22,039 nucleotides of DNA from a virus: IMG/VR virus record IMGVR_UViG_3300032242_000782, positions 1-22,039 of that record. One strand, 5' to 3'. Position numbers and translations under genes: made by a program. The notes beneath the pieces were generated by a model. It was not told the origin of the DNA, did not search any database, and saw only the letters and a list, made by a program, of their open reading frames with translations. Positions 6,865 to 14,376 of the stretch are shown here, in pieces; position 1 is the stretch's first letter; each line of letters starts with the position of its first letter.

Positions 6865-8840
6865 TATGTCTGTATATCGAACTGGTATTCCATCGTGTAA
6901 TTTGTCGGAGAAGTATTCAACTGGCATCGAAGCTGTAGATATCCCTGTGTCGGATCAGTGATATAGAAATAGGGGTGAGGACTATCAACAGCACTAGCAT
7001 CCGGAGTGGCCTGGTCAGCTGATGCGCCTACCCACAAATCTGTATAAGAATAATCATAATAATCACTAACGCTACCAAATGCCGGATAACTTCGTACAAA
7101 GTTAATATTAGTACTAGTACCTATAGCCGATATAGTATTTCTAGACAGTGTTATAGCAATAGTAGCACCTTGGTTAACAACATTAACCACTGAAGTACCT
7201 GTGACTATACCAATCGTAGAAACAACAATGTCACCTGTAGTAATTGACTGTGTACCTGAGTTGTAAGGAATTACAAGCCCGGCATCATTTATGTTTGCAA
7301 CACTGGCTAGATTTGTACCAGTAATCAATGAATCATTAGGTTTAGCGATATTCAATGTTAAAAATCCCGAACGAGAATAGTTGTATCCGTTATCGTATAA
7401 TTTATATCTGACGTTTAGCAATTGATCGCCGTTGATGATTGCAAATTTTGTTATGTTAGTGCTGATTGCCGGCACAGACTTAGTGTATACGGCACCATTA
7501 GAAATTGTAGTTCTACCATTGACCAAAGGGTTATAATAGAATAATGCATCTGTTACTGTATTAGCAAATTGATGTCGTTGGAAATAGTCATTAATACTTA
7601 CACAGCCCTCTCCGTAGAAAGCAATTACAGCTCCGGTAACGTCTGTAGTATAGTCTGTAAGTCCTATTCCATTTGCTCCACTACCAACACCTGAAAAAAT
7701 ATTACTATCACTAATATGGCCAACACGGTTAGTAGATGTTCCTACAAAAATTGCTTCAGATGCAATATCTCTAAATCTATTTTGACTGATTAAAAAATTG
7801 CTAGGAGCATCAATTGTAGAAGTAGTTGTATAAGATAAAATTCCCTTTTGTAAATTAGTAAAAAAACTGTCTTTAACAATAGCGTGGGTAACACTGCCAG
7901 TTGATACAATGCCAACGCCAATATTTTCAAATCTGCAATTATCGATGATAACATTCTTACATTGTTCTACGCCCGATCCTCTAGAACCGCTCATAGATAT
8001 AGCTGTGCCATAATTAGGATTGATAAAATCCGGAGTCCTGTTATGGAATCTGACATCAGACAATGTTGCTTTATCGACATTATCCAGATACAACAACGAT
8101 GCTTTTGAGGATGAAGTATTATCATACCATCCAATAGTCATACCTTCCACCGTTACATTTCTTGCGTTATTTCCGGAAGTTACAGTATACGGTGCAGAAT
8201 TGTAATTAACACCAGCCGCTTGATTCGGACCCGTTACTACCACAGTGGCAAATAATCCTGTGCTAGTTGATTGAGAATATAGAAAAGTCATTCCCGATCC
8301 CTCCCCAATCAGCGTGATGTTGGGAGCAAGTGCAAATGGTGTTCTGCCGGGCAGTTCGGTATTAGCATAATACTTTCCTGCAGGGATTAAAATTTTTCTA
8401 TGCGAAGTAGCAGTGGTGCCGTCTTTAAGATATAAGTCACGTATGGCGGCTGTTAAAGGATTATATATGTCTACAAATGTACTGGTATTTGCCTGCAACC
8501 CAAAATCAACAAGACTTACATAATCATCTAGCTTACTTGCTATGGTAGTCGTAGTCGACGCCATAATTGTATAAGGCAGATCGTTTCTATAACGATACGT
8601 ACTGGTACTAGCTACTGATGTTCCGCGGCCGCTGGCTATGGCAAATAGATTTTCATAGTCATTTTCAGTAAGGATACGAGAATTTTCGTCGGAACTGGCA
8701 CCTTCTGCGATGCGCTTACCAATATATAGATGCTCTGTATCTTCTGCCCAGCCAAACTCGCCTGGGTCTAGCTGTGGAATACCGGTGGTATTTTCTTGTC
8801 CTCTTCGGACTTGAATTTTTGCGATTTCTATAACGGCCAT
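6864..8840 (-). CDS. Tail spike / tail fibre with pectate-lyase-like beta-helix
   Basis: This encodes a 658-residue receptor-binding or spike protein. Residues about 5-45 (KIQVRRG, then PGEFGWAEDTEHLYIG) match the N-terminal domain of the phage Mtd / hyaluronidase-like fibre family, which attaches to the tail. A pectate-lyase-3-type beta-helix starts near residue 107 with YVSLVDFG, continues with KILIPAGKYY and ITLIGEGSGMTFL, and repeats as short Asn/Ser/Thr-rich coils to about residue 420. The C-terminal third is Thr/Ser/Ile-rich and may form the trimer tip. Such spikes often bind or degrade surface polysaccharide; catalytic residues cannot be named here. The ATG follows an AGAGGA site and a GATAAATA late promoter. 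Confidence 0.88.
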   Translation of the reverse strand: MAVIEIAKIQVRRGQENTTGIPQLDPGEFGWAEDTEHLYIGKRIAEGASSDENSRILTENDYENLFAIASGRGTSVASTSTYRYRNDLPYTIMASTTTTIASKLDDYVSLVDFGLQANTSTFVDIYNPLTAAIRDLYLKDGTTATSHRKILIPAGKYYANTELPGRTPFALAPNITLIGEGSGMTFLYSQSTSTGLFATVVVTGPNQAAGVNYNSAPYTVTSGNNARNVTVEGMTIGWYDNTSSSKASLLYLDNVDKATLSDVRFHNRTPDFINPNYGTAISMSGSRGSGVEQCKNVIIDNCRFENIGVGIVSTGSVTHAIVKDSFFTNLQKGILSYTTTSTIDAPSNFLISQNRFRDIASEAIFVGTSTNRVGHISDSNIFSGVGSGANGIGLTDYTTDVTGAVIAFYGEGCVSINDYFQRHQFANTVTDALFYYNPLVNGRTTISNGAVYTKSVPAISTNITKFAIINGDQLLNVRYKLYDNGYNYSRSGFLTLNIAKPNDSLITGTNLASVANINDAGLVIPYNSGTQSITTGDIVVSTIGIVTGTSVVNVVNQGATIAITLSRNTISAIGTSTNINFVRSYPAFGSVSDYYDYSYTDLWVGASADQATPDASAVDSPHPYFYITDPTQGYLQLRCQLNTSPTNYTMEYQFDIQT

Positions 8841-8842
8841 GG

Positions 8843-8869
8843 AAATATCCTCTTTATAGGATATTTATC
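8843..8869 (-). promoter_or_regulatory. Late promoter and overlapping hairpin upstream of the tail spike
   Basis: On the minus strand GATAAATA (8869-8862) matches the T4-type late promoter TATAAATA at seven of eight positions, about 21 bases before the ATG. An eight-base inverted repeat, AAATATCC (8866-8859) and GGATATTT (8850-8843) with an eight-base loop, spans the promoter and covers part of the AGAGGA ribosome binding site. A transcript starting at the late promoter would lack the 5' arm, while read-through RNA could fold and mask the site. Confidence 0.5.
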
Positions 8870-8870
8870 T

Positions 8871-9596
8871 TTACTGCGTGAGCAACTGCTTCAGGCCTTT
8901 CAATCCTGTAGTGTGGTATTCTTCAACCTTGGTTAACCAGGCGTCTTGCCACTTGTTGAAATCTTTCGGCCATAGGTCAAATTGCTGATACTGGAAATCT
9001 CTACTACACATAAAGATATGTCCTTCTCGAATATCTGTGCTGTAGACTTCGTTATGGGCCATAATGTAGGCAACGAGTTGAATATAGTAATCATCGACCC
9101 ACTCTTCTTTTTTAGGCTTATTGGTCTGTTTATAGTCACAAACCGAAGGATTTCCTTTATAAACTGCGATTAAATCAGTCGTTCCTGAATATAATCCTGG
9201 GAAATATAAGCTCTGCTCCATAGCCCACACTTCATCGACATCTTTAAGTGCGTTTTCAATAATGACATCGGCCATTTTGTTAGCCTGTACGTGTACTGGA
9301 TTGTTTCCAGGCTGTCGCTGTTCATTTACTAGGAATCGTTCTAAGTTGGCGTGCATCGCAGTACCAACACCTGCGGCTTCTCGAGTGATCTGTGCGGCAT
9401 TGGCTTCGCCAACACGTTTCTTCCATTCATTGAGTGCAGTCATATCTTTGGTAGCGCCAAGGATAGTAGTCACGCTAGGAAGAGTTTCTCCATCTGGAGT
9501 TTGATAAACACGTTTACGAGTAACGGGGTCGTTTACCTGTACACAGTTTTTATATTGGAATCGTTCTACGAATGGCGGGGGAGTATAATTTAACAT
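8871..9596 (-). CDS. PD-(D/E)XK nuclease (RecB/Cas4-like exonuclease)
   Basis: This encodes a 241-residue nuclease of the PD-(D/E)XK superfamily. Visible elements in order are LPSVTTILG at 39-47, the helix GVGTAMHANLERFL with H82, E127 in MEQSLYFPG, D141 in YSGTTDLI, the core D154-Y-K156 in CDYKQ, and Q173 in YIQLVAY. This is the RecB-family order (H, D, D-x-K, Q-x-x-x-Y), so it is probably an active Mg-dependent nuclease in recombination or DNA processing. The ATG lies seven bases after a consensus -10 box, leaving almost no leader and no ribosome binding site. It sits between a small hypothetical gene and the tail spike. Confidence 0.88.
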   Translation of the reverse strand: MLNYTPPPFVERFQYKNCVQVNDPVTRKRVYQTPDGETLPSVTTILGATKDMTALNEWKKRVGEANAAQITREAAGVGTAMHANLERFLVNEQRQPGNNPVHVQANKMADVIIENALKDVDEVWAMEQSLYFPGLYSGTTDLIAVYKGNPSVCDYKQTNKPKKEEWVDDYYIQLVAYIMAHNEVYSTDIREGHIFMCSRDFQYQQFDLWPKDFNKWQDAWLTKVEEYHTTGLKGLKQLLTQ

Positions 9597-9603
9597 AACA
9601 TTA

Positions 9604-9631
9604 ATTATACTGTCTAAAAACTAAATGTCAA
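9604..9631 (-). promoter_or_regulatory. Consensus sigma70 promoter for the PD-(D/E)XK nuclease
   Basis: On the minus strand TTGACA (9631-9626) and TATAAT (9609-9604) are separated by 16 bases; both hexamers are perfect consensus. The -35 box overlaps the stop codon of the upstream gene. The -10 box ends seven bases before the ATG at 9596, so transcription would start at or next to the start codon and give a leaderless message. Confidence 0.72.
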
Positions 9632-9975
9632 ATATTAGGTTTAAGATTTTTGGAATTTGCCGATGCCATTTTCTCTACACTAGGGCCTGTAGATTTCTTA
9701 ACGGCAGTGCCCTGGTTGGGCTTTTTGTTTTTGGTATTAAGGATGACTGTTCCTTTACCATCATCGCTAATGTCAAAGGTATCACCATTAGGATCTATTT
9801 CGTTCTTTAATGCGATCAAACCGTCCGGAGTTGATATACCTAGGCCGAACGGTTTTAGTATGTTCATAACAGTAGGAAATGGTAGTTCGCTAGGTTGTTG
9901 ATCTTTGTCAGCAAGGCCCTGCAAAACAGCCAGGACATCTCTTACACTGCCCTGGTCTACTTCGTATAGTTTCAT
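9628..9975 (-). CDS. Hypothetical protein
   Basis: This encodes a 115-residue protein that I do not recognise. Residues 1-75 look folded (YEVDQGSVRDVLAVLQGL, then FPTVMNILKPFGLGI and TPDGLIALKNEID), compatible with a small helical domain. Residues about 75-115 are Lys/Asn/Pro/Ser-rich and probably disordered. The ATG overlaps the stop of the upstream 513-residue gene as ATGA, so the two are translationally coupled and the product may work with that head-like protein. Confidence 0.72.
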   Translation of the reverse strand: MKLYEVDQGSVRDVLAVLQGLADKDQQPSELPFPTVMNILKPFGLGISTPDGLIALKNEIDPNGDTFDISDDGKGTVILNTKNKKPNQGTAVKKSTGPSVEKMASANSKNLKPNI

Positions 9976-11513
9976 TTTGCTAGTTTGGCTAAAATGCTGT
10001 GTGATTCTGCGATCTTACGAGCACGGCGTTGTTCACGTGACTCACGCATTTCGCGTCCTGGAGTACCCGCACCGCTAGCGGCATCGGCTGCTGAGAACTC
10101 GTCACCTAGGTCTGCACCTGCTTCTGGGTTCATAGCATCTGGACCAGCAACATCCATACCAGCATCTAGTTCACCGCCCATATCTGGTTCAGCACCCATC
10201 GGAGCTTCTGGAGCGGCTTCACCTGCTAGTACTGCAACTGCACCGGATACAGCTTCACGCTGTTGTGTTAGAACTTCTAGTGTAGCTGATAGAGCTGGTC
10301 CAACTGCGTTCTTGAATTGTTCAGCTTCTGCGGCACCAAAGTCGGCTTTGATAGCATCTGCTAGTTCGATCATAGTCTTGGTCTGATATTGTCCAACACG
10401 TTGCATCCAGCTGGTGTAGTCGTTGACAATGTCACCTGCGGCTGTGATAGCCTTGGCCTTGCCTTCTTCATCTTCACGTAGCAAGAACTCGATGCTTTCG
10501 TTAACAAAACGAACATTGTGCTTGAATTGGCTTTCTAATTGTCCAGCTTTTTTCATTTTCTGGAATTGTGCGCCAGCAATTTTTTGACCTTTTTCACCAC
10601 CACCGGCTTTCTTAGCTAGTGCTTTGAAACCTGTAGTCTTGTTGTTGTGTTTGCCCACATCGCCTTCGTACATACCACTGCATTCGTTGCAATTGCAATC
10701 TTTGGCATGCATAGAACCTTCTTTAACTTTCTTTTGTTTTGGTTTGTCTTCTGTACCATTATCATAGGTGCTAGACTTGCGTGTGTATACGGTACCTGTG
10801 GTTGTTTTCTTCTTATCAAACTTACCTGTACCTTCTGAATCTCTACGGTCTTTAGCGGCCTTCATCATGTCGTCCCAGCTTTCTTTCATACCGTGTACAG
10901 GGCACTGTTCTTCACCTTTAGTAGAACAGCAACATTTTTTCTTCATTGCTTCTTTAACTGGATATTCTTTACCGCCTACCTTAACTTTCTCGCCAGGTTG
11001 GACGCCATCTTTCTTAGCATTGCGAACTGCTTGACCGAATGCATTGCCTTCTAATTCTTTTCTATCTTTCTTGATAGTTTCTTTGACTTTCTTTTCTTTG
11101 GCAGCACTTTTCATTGGCTCTGTTTTGTTGCCGTCTTTGTCTAGATCAAGAAAGTCTGGCTTAGATCCTTTAGCATGGATCTTCTTTAGTGGAGCGCGAA
11201 CACCTTTTTTGGCTTCGCTCAATTCGATCATCTTGTCTTTTAGTGCTTTAATGTTTTCGCCTAGCATTTCTTTAATCCTCGTGTTAAGCAATTCCATCAT
11301 TGCTTTATTTTTTTGGTAAGCCTCATTGGTTAACAAATCGTTGAAGCCCGCAGTATTCTCTTGTTGGAAGATCATTGTGCGTAGTTTATTACGGTAATCT
11401 TCTAACTGTTCTCTGTTATATTTAGCAAGATTTAATTTAGAGCCGAATTGTTTTTCAAAGCTCTCTCCTAAGGTTTGACTGCTAAGTTTTTTAACAAAAT
11501 CTGTGGTTTTCAT
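9972..11513 (-). CDS. Large Lys/Ala-rich protein with Cys clusters, probable head/core component
   Basis: This encodes a 513-residue protein. The N-terminal ~110 residues are helical (SFEKQFGSKLNLAKYNREQL and onward). The middle is very basic and probably disordered, with KKKCCCSTKGEEQCPVHG and KDCNCNECSG as two Cys clusters that could bind metal. The C-terminal part is a helical domain (about 330-440) followed by an Ala/Gly/Met/Pro-rich acidic segment and a basic tail with KIAES. Similar proteins are recalled near head genes of aquatic T4-like phages; a prohead core or internal head role is inferred. LGE|S and IAE|S resemble T4 prohead-protease sites. I chose the ATG at 11513; a TTG four codons upstream is also in frame. 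Confidence 0.75.
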   Translation of the reverse strand: MKTTDFVKKLSSQTLGESFEKQFGSKLNLAKYNREQLEDYRNKLRTMIFQQENTAGFNDLLTNEAYQKNKAMMELLNTRIKEMLGENIKALKDKMIELSEAKKGVRAPLKKIHAKGSKPDFLDLDKDGNKTEPMKSAAKEKKVKETIKKDRKELEGNAFGQAVRNAKKDGVQPGEKVKVGGKEYPVKEAMKKKCCCSTKGEEQCPVHGMKESWDDMMKAAKDRRDSEGTGKFDKKKTTTGTVYTRKSSTYDNGTEDKPKQKKVKEGSMHAKDCNCNECSGMYEGDVGKHNNKTTGFKALAKKAGGGEKGQKIAGAQFQKMKKAGQLESQFKHNVRFVNESIEFLLREDEEGKAKAITAAGDIVNDYTSWMQRVGQYQTKTMIELADAIKADFGAAEAEQFKNAVGPALSATLEVLTQQREAVSGAVAVLAGEAAPEAPMGAEPDMGGELDAGMDVAGPDAMNPEAGADLGDEFSAADAASGAGTPGREMRESREQRRARKIAESHSILAKLAK

Positions 11514-11538
11514 AATGGGTTCCAAAAAATGATAAAGT

Positions 11539-11546
11539 TATTTATG
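11539..11546 (-). promoter_or_regulatory. T4-type late promoter
   Basis: CATAAATA on the minus strand matches TATAAATA at seven of eight positions. It lies 25 bases upstream of the ATG at 11513 and overlaps the stop region of the gene before it, the usual layout of late promoters in compact phage genomes. Confidence 0.48.
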
Positions 11547-12009
11547 CAATTTTTCTTAGTTTCTCAAAACTACGCATGATGGCGTGCTTGTGCTGGTCTT
11601 TCTTAGCCCGACACAATGCTTGTTTTGTCAACATTATACTATATTGCTCAATACTTTTTTTAGAGCTTTGCTGTATTAGCTGTGTTTGTACTTCTTCTTC
11701 AAATAGAGCATAACCGTATTTGCTATCTTCTGATAAAATGTTTCTATCTATAAATTTGCCCAATGCTAACCCGTTGGCTACTAAAGCGGCAGTATGTGGA
11801 AGATTAATCTTGCTCACTACAGCCTCTCCCCTAAAATCATTGACAGAGTAGAAGTTGTCAGAATTCTTCCTAATTGAAAAATGTCCGATCTTGATCGAAC
11901 CATCTCTAAGTGATTTAGGTGCAACAATCCCTTTCTTCCATAGATCATCTTTGACCTTTTCAGAAAGTTTTTGTATTTTTTTATAGATATCTTCGTTGAG
12001 CTCTTTCAT
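11542..12009 (-). CDS. Conserved hypothetical phage protein
   Basis: This encodes a 155-residue protein. The N-terminus is basic and helical (IYKKIQKLSEKVKDDLWKKG). A middle section contains FSIRKNSDNFYSVNDFRG, then LPHTAALVANGLALGK, and the C-terminus is a long helix ending KLRKIA. The TAALVANGLALGKFID and KYGYALFEEEVQ segments are recalled from other aquatic T4-like phages, where the function is unknown. It lies three bases downstream of the putative oxygenase gene and directly upstream of the large head-like gene. Confidence 0.78.
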   Translation of the reverse strand: MKELNEDIYKKIQKLSEKVKDDLWKKGIVAPKSLRDGSIKIGHFSIRKNSDNFYSVNDFRGEAVVSKINLPHTAALVANGLALGKFIDRNILSEDSKYGYALFEEEVQTQLIQQSSKKSIEQYSIMLTKQALCRAKKDQHKHAIMRSFEKLRKIA

Positions 12010-12012
12010 AAA

Positions 12013-12558
12013 TTACCTAAACAGTGTATTATTAATTATCATTTGTTTAACCAGTGAAATATCTTCTTTGAAACAAAACTGTAAATTAGCTCTTAAACCG
12101 TTATAGGTATTTACAACGTTATGTATGGTTTTAACATTGAACAAGCAGGGATTGTTATCAACAAACAGGGCCTGATCTATAGGATCTTGACTATAGGGGG
12201 TATCCCAAAAATTTGTAGGAGGATAATCTATAATGGGCAACAATGGTATGGATAACACAGTATGTCTGTTTGACCCGTCACTATCGATATGTTTATCTCC
12301 AACGGAATGCGGTAGTTGCATAGTTATGCCAGAAAATGTTTTCAGATTACAACGATCGACAAAATCTGCATTTATAAAATGTTCAGGATCTGTTATTTTA
12401 TAAAACGCTTGACCGGCACCTCTAAATCCTTTTTCTCTTATGAAATTATAAAAAAACTCTTCTTGGCTTAGGATAAAATGTCTTAGCTGATCAAGCTGAT
12501 CATTGTTTAAAAAATTATGATCTAGTTGATAGGTGTAATCATTTATTGTTGGCGACAT
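12013..12558 (-). CDS. Putative 2OG-Fe(II) oxygenase-like protein
   Basis: This encodes a 181-residue protein with the residue pattern of the 2-oxoglutarate/Fe(II) oxygenase superfamily: H90-x-D92 in DKHIDSD, a distal H146 in KTIHNVVN, and R156 in GLRANLQF, which would bind the 2OG carboxylate. The intervening TVLSIPLLPI and PCLFNVKTIH strands fit a double-stranded beta-helix. Such proteins are common in phages of aquatic bacteria, with substrates mostly unknown. The ATG overlaps the upstream gene by 20 bases and lacks a clear ribosome binding site, so it probably depends on coupled translation. Assignment is by motif only. Confidence 0.72.
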   Translation of the reverse strand: MSPTINDYTYQLDHNFLNNDQLDQLRHFILSQEEFFYNFIREKGFRGAGQAFYKITDPEHFINADFVDRCNLKTFSGITMQLPHSVGDKHIDSDGSNRHTVLSIPLLPIIDYPPTNFWDTPYSQDPIDQALFVDNNPCLFNVKTIHNVVNTYNGLRANLQFCFKEDISLVKQMIINNTLFR

Positions 12559-12745
12559 TTTTTATCAGTGTACGATTATCATTACTTATGGAGTAAATTC
12601 CTTTTCGTACAAGAGTTTGGGCTAGCCATTGCCCGTGGTCGTCTAGTGATGTAAGACTGACCTTGCCATCGTGTTTCTCAATGAAGCTCTGCTCTTCATT
12701 TGTGATAGCAGTATCTAAACCGGAGATTAATTGGACTATTTTCAT
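12539..12745 (-). CDS. Small conserved hypothetical protein
   Basis: This encodes a 68-residue protein that starts with a hydrophobic strand and a helix, followed by HDGKVSLTSLDDHGQWLAQ and LVRKGIYSISNDNRTLI. The helix-turn-helix-like succession ending in a short beta wing suggests a mini winged-helix fold, but this is weak. ATG and the preceding TGA overlap as ATGA, and the gene overlaps the next one by 20 bases, so it is part of a tightly coupled late cluster. Confidence 0.75.
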   Translation of the reverse strand: MKIVQLISGLDTAITNEEQSFIEKHDGKVSLTSLDDHGQWLAQTLVRKGIYSISNDNRTLIKNVANNK

Positions 12746-13152
12746 TTTGGGGTTTCCGGTTGTTGTGTTTGTTGCTGTGCATCTGCCTGGGCCTGCATAC
12801 CAGTTTTCAACCCTTGTTTGATCATATTTGCACTCTGTTGATTCTGCATAGCGTCTGCTAGTCCAGGCAATATACCTTGTAGTGCTTTGACCATCGTGGG
12901 ATTCATTGGCTTAGAAGGATCTCGTTGTTGTGACATTATCTGAGTCAACTTGTTAACATCGATATTCCCACCACCTGCTTGTCCCAGTATATCTTTAAGA
13001 TTGTTTAAAGAAGTTTTTACCTGTGCAGATTGTTGTGGATTTAATTGTGCATTTTGAGAGGGCGTAGTCGCAGTCCCTGAAGCAGTGGGATTGGTAGTTG
13101 TCGACGGATCCTGTGCAGGGTCGACCGCTTCAGAAAACTCTCTGAATCTCAT
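12742..13152 (-). CDS. Gln/Pro-rich protein with possible capsid-targeting N-terminus
   Basis: This encodes a 136-residue protein of low complexity. It begins MRFREFSEAVDP, which resembles the short basic-aromatic capsid-targeting peptides of T4 internal proteins, with FSE|A as a possible prohead-protease site. Residues about 10-45 are Thr/Ser/Gln-rich; residues 45-115 hold two predicted helices (VKTSLNNLKDILGQ and MVKALQGILPGLADAMQ); the C-terminus is poly-Gln-like. No enzyme motif is present. The ATG overlaps the stop of the upstream gene as TAATG. A head-internal role is an inference. Confidence 0.72.
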   Translation of the reverse strand: MRFREFSEAVDPAQDPSTTTNPTASGTATTPSQNAQLNPQQSAQVKTSLNNLKDILGQAGGGNIDVNKLTQIMSQQRDPSKPMNPTMVKALQGILPGLADAMQNQQSANMIKQGLKTGMQAQADAQQQTQQPETPK

Positions 13153-13391
13153 TAGTGTGCTTTGCTTAGTAGAACAAACAATACGCTGAGAACACCAGTA
13201 ACCACTGTGCCAGCAGTACCGATGATAACTTTGGTCATACTAGAATGACTTTCTTCGATTAGTTTCTTTAGATCGCCGACTTTGCCTTCAATAGCTGTAA
13301 GTCTATTATCTAAATTTTCGTATCGTTGGGCACACAGATCAACGTGCGCTTCTAAGTTTGTTTTTTCAATTTCAATTGGTCCGCCGGACAT
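13152..13391 (-). CDS. Small coiled-coil protein with C-terminal membrane segment
   Basis: This encodes a 79-residue protein: a charged coiled coil at about residues 8-50 (ENLDNRLTAIEGKVGDLKKL) and a single hydrophobic helix at about 54-75 (VIIGTAGTVVTGVLSVLFVL). The layout, coiled coil then one transmembrane helix, is known from several small phage membrane proteins, and a holin or spanin accessory role is conceivable but unproven. GGAG precedes the ATG by nine bases. It is followed by the Gln/Pro-rich gene through a TAATG junction. Confidence 0.78.
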   Translation of the reverse strand: MSGGPIEIEKTNLEAHVDLCAQRYENLDNRLTAIEGKVGDLKKLIEESHSSMTKVIIGTAGTVVTGVLSVLFVLLSKAH

Positions 13392-13442
13392 TATTTTTCT
13401 CCAGTAAAATACTTGCGGGTAGCTTTAGCCTGAATGCCTAAA

Positions 13443-13865
13443 TTATGCCTGAGTGAGCCTGATTATTGTGTTTGTTGCCTTGCTATCTTTGAGATCAAAA
13501 ATAGTTCTACCAATATTTATCGTTTCGGCTAGGTTTTTAATAATCGGCACAGCGTGGACATCTTCAATGAGAAACCCTAGTTCATTGCCAGCATTGTCTC
13601 TGTAAACACCTTCTCTATCAGGCGAGAATACGAATGTCCATACGTTGTGTCGACCTTTGAAGTCACTACCAAACCCCATACCCTTGACATCTCTATTTTC
13701 TCTAGCAGGTCCTTGGTCATAGCTGACCACTGATCTTAATTCTATGCATTGCATTAAGGTGATGAAATTCCTATGCTGATCTAACTCCAGCTGAGTACCT
13801 TGTGTTAACCTAGCCACGCGAGTCTGTGTTATATCGATTAGTGTTTGAATTTCAATCAGATCCAT
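13443..13865 (-). CDS. Conserved hypothetical phage protein
   Basis: This encodes a 140-residue protein. Recognisable stretches are IQTLIDITQTRVARL, the segment GMGFGSDFKGRHNVWTFVF, and VPIIKNLAETINIGRTIFDL. I recall this arrangement from T4-like cyanophages and relatives, where it is a conserved gene of unknown function. A perfect late promoter (TATAAATA) 17 bases upstream of the ATG indicates late expression, so a structural or assembly role is likely. It is the first gene of the cluster extending to about 9972. Confidence 0.8.
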   Translation of the reverse strand: MDLIEIQTLIDITQTRVARLTQGTQLELDQHRNFITLMQCIELRSVVSYDQGPARENRDVKGMGFGSDFKGRHNVWTFVFSPDREGVYRDNAGNELGFLIEDVHAVPIIKNLAETINIGRTIFDLKDSKATNTIIRLTQA

Positions 13866-13881
13866 AATATACCTATATTAT

Positions 13882-13889
13882 TATTTATA
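13882..13889 (-). promoter_or_regulatory. Perfect T4-type late promoter
   Basis: TATAAATA on the minus strand is an exact match to the T4 late promoter element. It lies in the short gap behind a terminator and 17 bases before the ATG at 13865, so it opens a new late transcription unit. Confidence 0.65.
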
Positions 13890-13921
13890 GTCAAAAGAAA
13901 AGGGAGTTAAAAAACTCCCTT
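13890..13921 (-). terminator. Rho-independent terminator after the 125-residue protein
   Basis: On the minus strand a nine-base perfect stem, AAGGGAGTT and AACTCCCTT (13921-13913 and 13908-13900) with a TTTT loop, is followed by TTTCTTTT. It begins 19 bases after the stop of the 13941-14318 gene and ends just before the next late promoter. Confidence 0.8.
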
Positions 13922-13940
13922 GACTATACTTAATTAAGTA

Positions 13941-14318
13941 TTAAGCTAGGTTACCAGCAACTAGACCGCTGATGTCTGTAACTGTTGTAGAAACGCTAGT
14001 AGCGGATTGTACGCGAGCTGCGATTGCGGCTGCTACGTCTGTGTCGCTGTTAGCACTAACATAAGCACTTGCACTTGGGCCGTCGATGATAACAACGAAT
14101 TGGTTGTTAGCACGAGTACCAATGTAAACAACGCTAGCTGCCAATTCGATAGCACGAATAGCCTTGCTGAAGTTACCTAGAGTGATTGTACCGTCGCCTG
14201 CTACTGTGTCAGCAGATCCAACGCCTGTACCTGCAACTTTTAGGATAACTGGTGTGTAACCATAAAATCCTGCTGGTGTTGTGATTGTACCATTCTTTCT
14301 TCCGATTCCGTATGCCAT
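13941..14318 (-). CDS. Probable abundant late structural protein
   Basis: This encodes a 125-residue protein rich in Ala, Val, Thr, Gly and Ser, with almost no Cys, Met, Trp or Lys beyond the N-terminus. It begins MAYGIGRKNG and shows alternating beta-strand segments (TPVILKVAGTG, SVVYIGTRANNQFVVIIDG). The composition is typical of decoration or fibre-like virion proteins. The gene is a self-contained unit: late promoter CATAAATA, a hairpin at the predicted mRNA 5' end, a strong AAAGGAG site seven bases before ATG, and its own terminator. This is what one expects for a heavily expressed virion protein. The exact role is not recognisable. Confidence 0.82.
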   Translation of the reverse strand: MAYGIGRKNGTITTPAGFYGYTPVILKVAGTGVGSADTVAGDGTITLGNFSKAIRAIELAASVVYIGTRANNQFVVIIDGPSASAYVSANSDTDVAAAIAARVQSATSVSTTVTDISGLVAGNLA

Positions 14319-14345
14319 AATATATCTCCTTTATCTGTTATGGAC

Positions 14346-14368
14346 CACTCCGCTCAGGAGTGTTTTTT
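14346..14368. other. Stem-loop in the 5' leader of the 125-residue protein gene
   Basis: CACTCC and GGAGTG (14346-14351, 14357-14362) form a six-base stem with a five-base loop. On the plus strand six Ts follow, so it has the form of a weak terminator in that direction, but no plus-strand gene lies behind it. On the minus strand it sits just downstream of the late promoter at 14377-14384, close to the predicted mRNA 5' end, where it could protect the message. Confidence 0.5.
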
Positions 14369-14376
14369 GGTATTAA

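Noticed and set aside
6864-6927. Upstream ATG of the gene after the tail spike
   Set aside because: It would overlap the spike by 64 bases; the internal ATG overlaps the spike stop as TAATG, the junction style used elsewhere here. The longer form is not excluded.
9985-10386. Plus-strand frame of 133 codons opposite the large head-like gene
   Set aside because: It mirrors the Ala/Gly/Pro-rich acidic C-terminus on the other strand, where GC-rich codons suppress stops; no ribosome binding site or domain.
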